Shown here in pieces: positions 59,194-64,000 of a DNA stretch of 64,000 nt (position 1 is its first letter; each line of letters starts with the position of its first letter). The notes under the pieces were generated by a model, which had not been told where the DNA came from, searched no databases, and saw nothing but the letters and a program-made list of their open reading frames with translations. A program made the position numbers and the translations under genes. Origin of the DNA: Aspidiotus rigidus (Eukaryota > Arthropoda > Insecta > Hemiptera > Diaspididae); contig JAVHKY010000025.1 in the NCBI GenBank assembly GCA_035079385.1, forward strand, positions 19,876,501-19,940,500, written 5' to 3'.

Positions 59194-59995
59194 GTGAGTT
59201 TAGTTGTTTCACAGTATTAGATATTTTTAATTCTATTTTATCCACCATTAACTTAATCAGTTTTCATTTCTGTTTACGTTGATTCAGATTAGGCCTATCT
59301 ATTTTTGCAGTCACTTCGATTTATTAGAACCCGCATGTGCAATTCATGGGAAGTTAATATTGGTTCTTGGTTAACAATTGATAACGTTGGTGAATCATTT
59401 GGTAAGGAAAAATCAAACCAACTGAAACTTCATATTTTTCTTAACTAAGTACATATACATATAATATATAATTATGATGGCTATAATTTGCAACAATTTT
59501 TCTTCAAATTACTTGCATGATACTTTTTTTGGGAGAGGAATGAAATTAGGTAGATGTAGTTCGTTTCTCATTCTTGCAAAATACTTTTTCATTCATTCAC
59601 CTATCTGTAATCAATTTTGTTCAAGTAAAAAGACGCAATCAGAAGAGCAAAAACATAAATTCTGGTGATTACTATTTTGGGTGCTGTTCCAATACCTATG
59701 CGGTCTACCTGATTTTTACAGTCAAATGTCATTCCAGTATGCAGTCTACCTGACTGAAAGAGTTTAATATGCGGTCTACCTCAAACTGCATCAGTAAATT
59801 AGTATGTAGTCTGGTCTCGTCTTTGAACACAACAGCCCAAAGACTCATGGGGCGTCTATTCGTCCACCATAGTTCCTCTGAATCGCTACTTCTGCCTTGC
59901 TGTCCTCAGAATCAGCTGATTGATCACCTTCTAACATCCGACCCCGATGGTACTTCCGCCTTCCCGCCAAACGCGCTTCATCTATTTGGATGAGA

Positions 59996-60443
59996 TCAAG
60001 AATGTTTCCCAACTATCGGAGGACGAGCACGCACTTTGGCATAACACACTTCCCCACACATATCGAACCAGTCGACAATTGTGCTGAGTGACTTACCGGT
60101 CAGAGTTTCCGTTGTTGCAATTGGAAAGTCCACCATAAAAAATAAACCCAGTTCTAAGATTTTGGTCAACTTCAGCTTACAATTCGCCCGTCCCGTGACG
60201 TCCACGTAATGAAAAAAATTATTATTTGTTCTTATTGAACGAGTTGTCTGGCATCCCTTTTTACGACTTCGTAAGACAGGCCGAAATCCAGCTTCGATCA
60301 CGTATCCTAGATGTCACCATTTCTCCGCCACATTTCGAACAAGATGGCACGTCGTCCTCCTGGTCTACAAGAACGTAATCTCGAAGAAACGTCACAGCCT
60401 TTTCGTCTGTCCCCGCGATTTCATAAAATTCACGGAAGAGCAT
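59996..60443 (-). pseudogene. Merlin/IS1595-type transposase N-terminal fragment
   Basis: Two overlapping frames. The first (60443-60261) starts MLFREFYEIAG and has the zinc-ribbon pair CSKCGGEM. After a frameshift near 60290, the second (60301-59996) gives RKKGCQTTRSIRTNNNFF, LTKILELGLFF, and STIVDWFDMCGEVCYAKVRA ending in an IVG. These match the zinc ribbon, the SIRxxTFF block and the helix-turn-helix/VDWxxxxRxVC block of Merlin transposases. The sequence stops where the EIDE-type catalytic core should begin. The ATG at 60441-60443 overlaps the target duplication of the nested MITE, so the true start or promoter was displaced. Confidence 0.8.
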
Positions 60444-60751
60444 TGTGAACTTTGACTATATAGTACTTTGTATGGACTGACTTGACAAGGCATCTGCGGG
60501 TGGGTAGAATGAAGCCGATATGTGCGGTAGGGAAGCAGAGGGAATACACTTGCTCAGGGATAATTGTTGAGCAGGTTGCATTCACAACGTAACACAATTC
60601 GTCAAGGGGCTATGGGTTTGCCGTCAACGCTGGATGCAATCCTCCTTACTTTTATCCTACGAGTTACCTCCCTTGCCGCACGATACCTGCTTCACTGAAC
60701 GCGTTCGTTGTATCAGTCCATTCGAAGTACTATATAGTCAAAGATTGTGAA
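60442..60751. mobile_element. 294-bp MITE nested in the Merlin element
   Basis: CTTTGACTATATAGTACTT at 60450 mirrors CTTTGACTATATAGTACTT read inward from 60743, and GGACTGA continues both arms after a short mismatch. ATTGTGAA occurs on both sides (60442-60449 and 60744-60751), an 8-bp target duplication. No ORF. The superfamily is undetermined; hAT and P also make 8-bp duplications. Confidence 0.85.
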
Positions 60752-60974
60752 GAATCGAATGACAGGTAGACTGCATTATTACCTATGTGTTGGGTGGACC
60801 GCATATTGGAATAGCACCCTATTTTGTGCTAAATTCAATTCTTCTCTTTTTTCTCCGCTACTTCCAAAACTTTGTCAGTTTCAAAATGACTAGCCTGTAC
60901 ATCAAATCTACATTTTTCCCCCATTTGCTGAGGTACCTACCTATTTAGACCTAATATACATCTTAAATCCAAAT

Positions 60975-61313
60975 TCTGAGAACTTTCTTGATTTTTATTT
61001 CTCACCTTTATCTGTTTCATCATTCAAGTTCTTTTGAACAGACTCTGCTGATTAATGGTGATAATATTCTGAAATTTTGTCTCATACTTGCTAATACTGA
61101 TTGCAGGTCATTTGCATTAGGTTAGAAATCAAGTGAATTGGTGCTCAAATTTATAGATATCATCTTATTTCTTCAAGACATCTATATTATGTACAACACA
61201 TAGGACATTTATATTATAGACAGTCTTTCAAAATCTACTCGTACTTTTAAATTTGAGTCAGTATTTCTAATTTTGCTATTTCCCAAATTGGATACTTATA
61301 AGTAGTAAATTCA
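60975..61313 (+). promoter_or_regulatory. Conserved leader upstream of zinc-finger copy 3
   Basis: ATTCTGAGAACTTTCTTGAT, TTTTATTTCTCACCTTTATC and GATTGCAGGTCATTT recur, in the same order and orientation relative to the array, on the minus strand at about 3115-2990 (copy 1) and 8105-7965 (copy 2). Conservation outside the coding part suggests a 5' UTR, promoter or intron that was duplicated with the gene. Confidence 0.6.
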
Positions 61314-63215
61314 TTGAAACACGTGAGTCTGTTGGCTGATAAACTCGATCCAGATGATGTGAGGCATCCCTTTGAGTGTGATTTTTGTAAACAAAGTTAC
61401 ATGTGTCAATGTCCACATTGGAGGTACATACAAGTGTCGAGTCATAAATCTAATCCAGATCACAGATATAAATTCAAGTGTGACGCTTGCCAGAAGAAAT
61501 TTACAACGCAAAGTTATCTCAAAGTAGCCATGCTGACCCATGAATCTAATCAAGATCTCAAATATCAATTTAAATGTAACGTTTGCGAATATGAAAGTAC
61601 ACATAAAGGTCATCTGAAGAGACATATGTTGACCCATGAGTCTAATCCAGATCTCAAATATCAATTTAAATGTGATGTTTGCGGAAAAAAATTTACACAG
61701 AATGGATGTCTGAATCGTCATATGTTAACCCATGAGTCTAAGCCAGATCTCAAATATCAATTTAAATGTGATATTCTCGGATATAAAAGCGTACAGAAAA
61801 GTGATATGAAGAAACATATTATGTTGACCCACAAATCTAATCCAGATTTCAAATATCAATTAAAATGTGATATTTGCGGACATAGAAGTATATGGACAGG
61901 TGATCTAAAGAGACATATGTTGACCCATGAGTCTAATCCAGATCTCAGATATAAATTGGAATGTGATGTTTGCGGAAAAAAATTTATACAGAAAAGTCAT
62001 CTAATTGACCATATGTTGACCCATGAGTCTAATCCAGATCTCAAATATCAATTTAAATGTGTCATTTGCAAATATAAAAGCATAAGGAAAGATAATCTGA
62101 AGAAACATATGTTGACCCATGAGTCTAATCCAGATCTCAAATATCAATTTAAATGTGATATTTGCGCACATAGATGTGTGCGGAAAGGTAATCTAAAGAA
62201 ACATATGTTGACCCATGAGTCTAATCCAGATCTCAAATATAAATTAGAATGTGATGTTTGCGGCAAAAATTTTATATATAAGAGTCATCTAATTGATCAT
62301 ATGTTGACCCATGAGTCTAATCCAGATCTCAAATATCGATTTAAATGTGATATTTGTGGATATAAAAGCATAAGAAAGTTTGATTTAAAGAGACATATGT
62401 TGACCCACGAGTCTAATCCAGATCTTAAATATCAATTTAAATGTGACATTTGTGAATATTTTTGCATTCTGAAAAGTGGTCTCAAGAAACATATTTTGAC
62501 CCATCAGTCTGATTCAGATCTCAAATATCAATTTAAATGTGATATTTGCGGGAAAAAATTTACACAAAAATGGCATCTAAAGGTTCATATTTTGACCCAC
62601 GAGTCCAATCCAGATCTCAAATATCAATTTAAATGTGACATTTGCGGTTATAAGAGCATACAGAAAAGTGATCTAAAGAGACATATGTTGACCCATGAGT
62701 CGAATCGAGATCTCAAATATCAGTTTAAATGTGATATTTGCGGGAAAAAATGTACACAGAAATGGTATCTGAAGAAACATATTTTGACCCATGAGTCTAA
62801 TCCAGAACTCAAATATCAATTTATATGTGATATTTGCGGGAAAAAATATACACAGAAATGGTATCTGAAGAAACATATGTTGACCCATGAGTCTAATCCA
62901 GATCCCAAATATAAATTTGAATGTGATATTTGCGGGAAAAAATGTACACAAAAATGGCATCTAAAGAGACATATTTTGACCCACGAGTCTAATCCAGATC
63001 TCAAATATCAATTTAAATGTGACATTTGCGGCTATAAAAGCATACAGAAGAATAATCTAAAGAGACATATTATGTTAACTCATGAGTCTAGTCCAAATTT
63101 TAAATCTGGTTTTAAATGTGATATTTATGGAAAAAGATATACGCTGAAAAGAAATCTTAAGAAACATATGGGAACCCATGAATTTGATCCAGATCCGAGA
63201 TATGGAGTCAAGTGA
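61314..63215 (+). CDS. C2H2 zinc-finger array protein, copy 3 (19 fingers)
   Basis: A 633-codon open stretch holds a short leader (LDPDDVRHPFEC) and 19 finger units, nearly all at exact 32-residue spacing with the ESNPDLKYQFK linker. It is likely a nuclear DNA-binding protein. Finger 1 is degenerate, finger 2 has Ala for its first His, finger 5 has Leu for the second Cys and finger 19 has Tyr for the second Cys. Fingers 5 and 18 use HX4H. The helix -1/2/3/6 residues vary (QWHV, QSDR, RDNK, QSHD and others) against a uniform linker. There is no ATG at the ancestral start: the frame opens with TTG after a stop at 61299-61301, and the first in-frame ATG is at 61401, inside finger 1. Either an upstream exon supplies the start or the gene is losing function. 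It lies in inverted orientation to copies 1 and 2. Confidence 0.8.
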   Translation: MKHVSLLADKLDPDDVRHPFECDFCKQSYMCQCPHWRYIQVSSHKSNPDHRYKFKCDACQKKFTTQSYLKVAMLTHESNQDLKYQFKCNVCEYESTHKGHLKRHMLTHESNPDLKYQFKCDVCGKKFTQNGCLNRHMLTHESKPDLKYQFKCDILGYKSVQKSDMKKHIMLTHKSNPDFKYQLKCDICGHRSIWTGDLKRHMLTHESNPDLRYKLECDVCGKKFIQKSHLIDHMLTHESNPDLKYQFKCVICKYKSIRKDNLKKHMLTHESNPDLKYQFKCDICAHRCVRKGNLKKHMLTHESNPDLKYKLECDVCGKNFIYKSHLIDHMLTHESNPDLKYRFKCDICGYKSIRKFDLKRHMLTHESNPDLKYQFKCDICEYFCILKSGLKKHILTHQSDSDLKYQFKCDICGKKFTQKWHLKVHILTHESNPDLKYQFKCDICGYKSIQKSDLKRHMLTHESNRDLKYQFKCDICGKKCTQKWYLKKHILTHESNPELKYQFICDICGKKYTQKWYLKKHMLTHESNPDPKYKFECDICGKKCTQKWHLKRHILTHESNPDLKYQFKCDICGYKSIQKNNLKRHIMLTHESSPNFKSGFKCDIYGKRYTLKRNLKKHMGTHEFDPDPRYGVK

Positions 63216-63430
63216 GACATTTGCTGGCGGTACCTGCGGAAAAACATTCATTTGACAAGTTAATCTGAAGAGACATACTTATGTTGACCCACAAATCTAA
63301 TCCAGATCCAATGTGTGCTCTTGAATCGGCCACTCCTGACGAAAGACTTACAACCCGGCAGTGTCCTAGAAAACATACCTATATTACCAGTAACGCAGAA
63401 GTCTAATCCAGGTGGAAAAAATGTCCTTGC
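63216..63430 (+). pseudogene. Decayed C-terminal tail of zinc-finger copy 3
   Basis: The frame ends where the TGT of the next finger has become TGA. About ten extra bases follow, then a recognisable finger remnant broken by a further TGA, then ALESATPDERL and PRKH, matching ALECGTSEGRL and PRKH of copy 1. The original protein thus continued at least one finger and a spacer further. Confidence 0.65.
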
Positions 63431-64000
63431 ATGTAATACAGTACAGGTAGGTACTAGTGACGTAATTTATGTCTAGCATTTAATCAATGTGATCAACTAA
63501 TCATATGTAAGTGTCATTGAATTGTTTGAATACCCATAACGAAGAATTTATGCTTGTACATTACGTTACAAAAATTTGACGATATATTAAATAAATATGT
63601 GATCCAGTTACTACTTGTAAATTTCAAAATGAGGAACTACTTATTTTTACTACTTTTTACTTTTAGGTCAGAGATTTGTTTAGCATTTTAATTTAACGTT
63701 CATGGTCGTATGTTTATGATATTTTACAGAAATTATCTTAAATAAGATGTATGATAGACCCAAATTAAGAAAACCTACGCAAACTTCTGTTTCTTTTTTA
63801 TATGTTGGAGCAGTTGCTGATGAGACTTGGTTTCGGAAATTCATAATTTAATTTTTAATTATAGTCTAAATTTTAAATCGTTGATTGTTATTGACTTGAA
63901 TCTCAACCATCTAATGTCGCAAAATTTAAACTTGAGCTCCTACTTCTTCAATGGATTTATCAAATATAGTAATGTACGACTTTCACCTCTAGCTTCTATA
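63431..64000. other. Non-coding flank
   Basis: AT-rich, no gene or repeat recognised. Confidence 0.4.

Larger units (their letters stand above)
59672..60826 (-). mobile_element. Merlin-superfamily DNA transposon, internally deleted
   Basis: The ends GGTGCTGTTCCAATA (59680) and GGTGCTATTCCAATA (read inward from 60818) are inverted with one mismatch. CTATTTTG flanks both sides (59672-59679 and 60819-60826), a perfect 8-bp target duplication as expected for Merlin. Inside, the minus strand has the N-terminal part of an IS1595/Merlin-type transposase. GCGGTCTACC motifs repeat near the left end. The catalytic DDE part is missing, so the copy is non-autonomous. A second MITE is nested at 60450-60743. 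Confidence 0.85.

Overview
The window looks like repeat-rich arthropod nuclear DNA, probably from an insect. It is AT-rich and has no bacterial-style gene packing or operons. It carries long C2H2 zinc-finger arrays, several Penelope-like retroelements (PLEs) with GIY-YIG endonucleases, LINE and Ty3/Gypsy relics, a Merlin DNA transposon and many MITEs. The order of insect cannot be fixed from sequence alone.

Layout. 0-9 kb: a minus-strand zinc-finger array (868-2523) and its decayed tandem duplicate (6572-7480). Each lies in a duplicated unit of about 3-4 kb (1 to about 3900 and about 5598 to 8740), separated by nested LINE debris (4100-5455). 9.3-11.1 kb: a broken PLE. 13.07-13.62 kb: a retroposed insert with a perfect 15-bp target duplication. 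15.5-16.4 kb: a possible LINE relic. 18.9-19.6 kb: a TIR element holding five CRE palindromes, next to a tRNA-like hairpin. 20-22 kb: a LINE C-terminus and degenerate tandem repeats. 22-30 kb: mostly single-copy-looking non-coding DNA. 30.1-33.1 kb: a Ty3/Gypsy element with identical LTRs, a damaged interior and a 59-bp minisatellite. 33.9-35.7 kb: tandem truncated PLE ends followed by a nearly full-length broken PLE. 38.35 kb: a MITE. 41-42.4 kb: a PLE 3' part with hammerhead-like motifs and a tRNA-like sequence. 46.2-47.1 kb: satellite and a TCGA-rich block. 47.9-48.4 kb: a LINE C-terminus. 51.4-53.1 kb: a PLE interrupted by a MITE. 53.1-55.05 kb: satellites and MITEs. 58.9-59.2 kb: a membrane-protein exon resembling the YhhN/TMEM86 family. 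59.68-60.82 kb: a Merlin element with a second MITE nested at its transposase start. 61.3-63.2 kb: a third zinc-finger array, on the plus strand, with the longest open frame.

The only host-like coding material is the zinc-finger family and the TMEM86-like exon. The three arrays share a fixed 11-residue linker between fingers, and the same non-coding leader precedes each. They differ in the finger residues expected to contact DNA and show different stages of decay. Together with the density of mobile elements, this fits a fast-turnover lineage-specific zinc-finger family. A role in transposon control is speculation.
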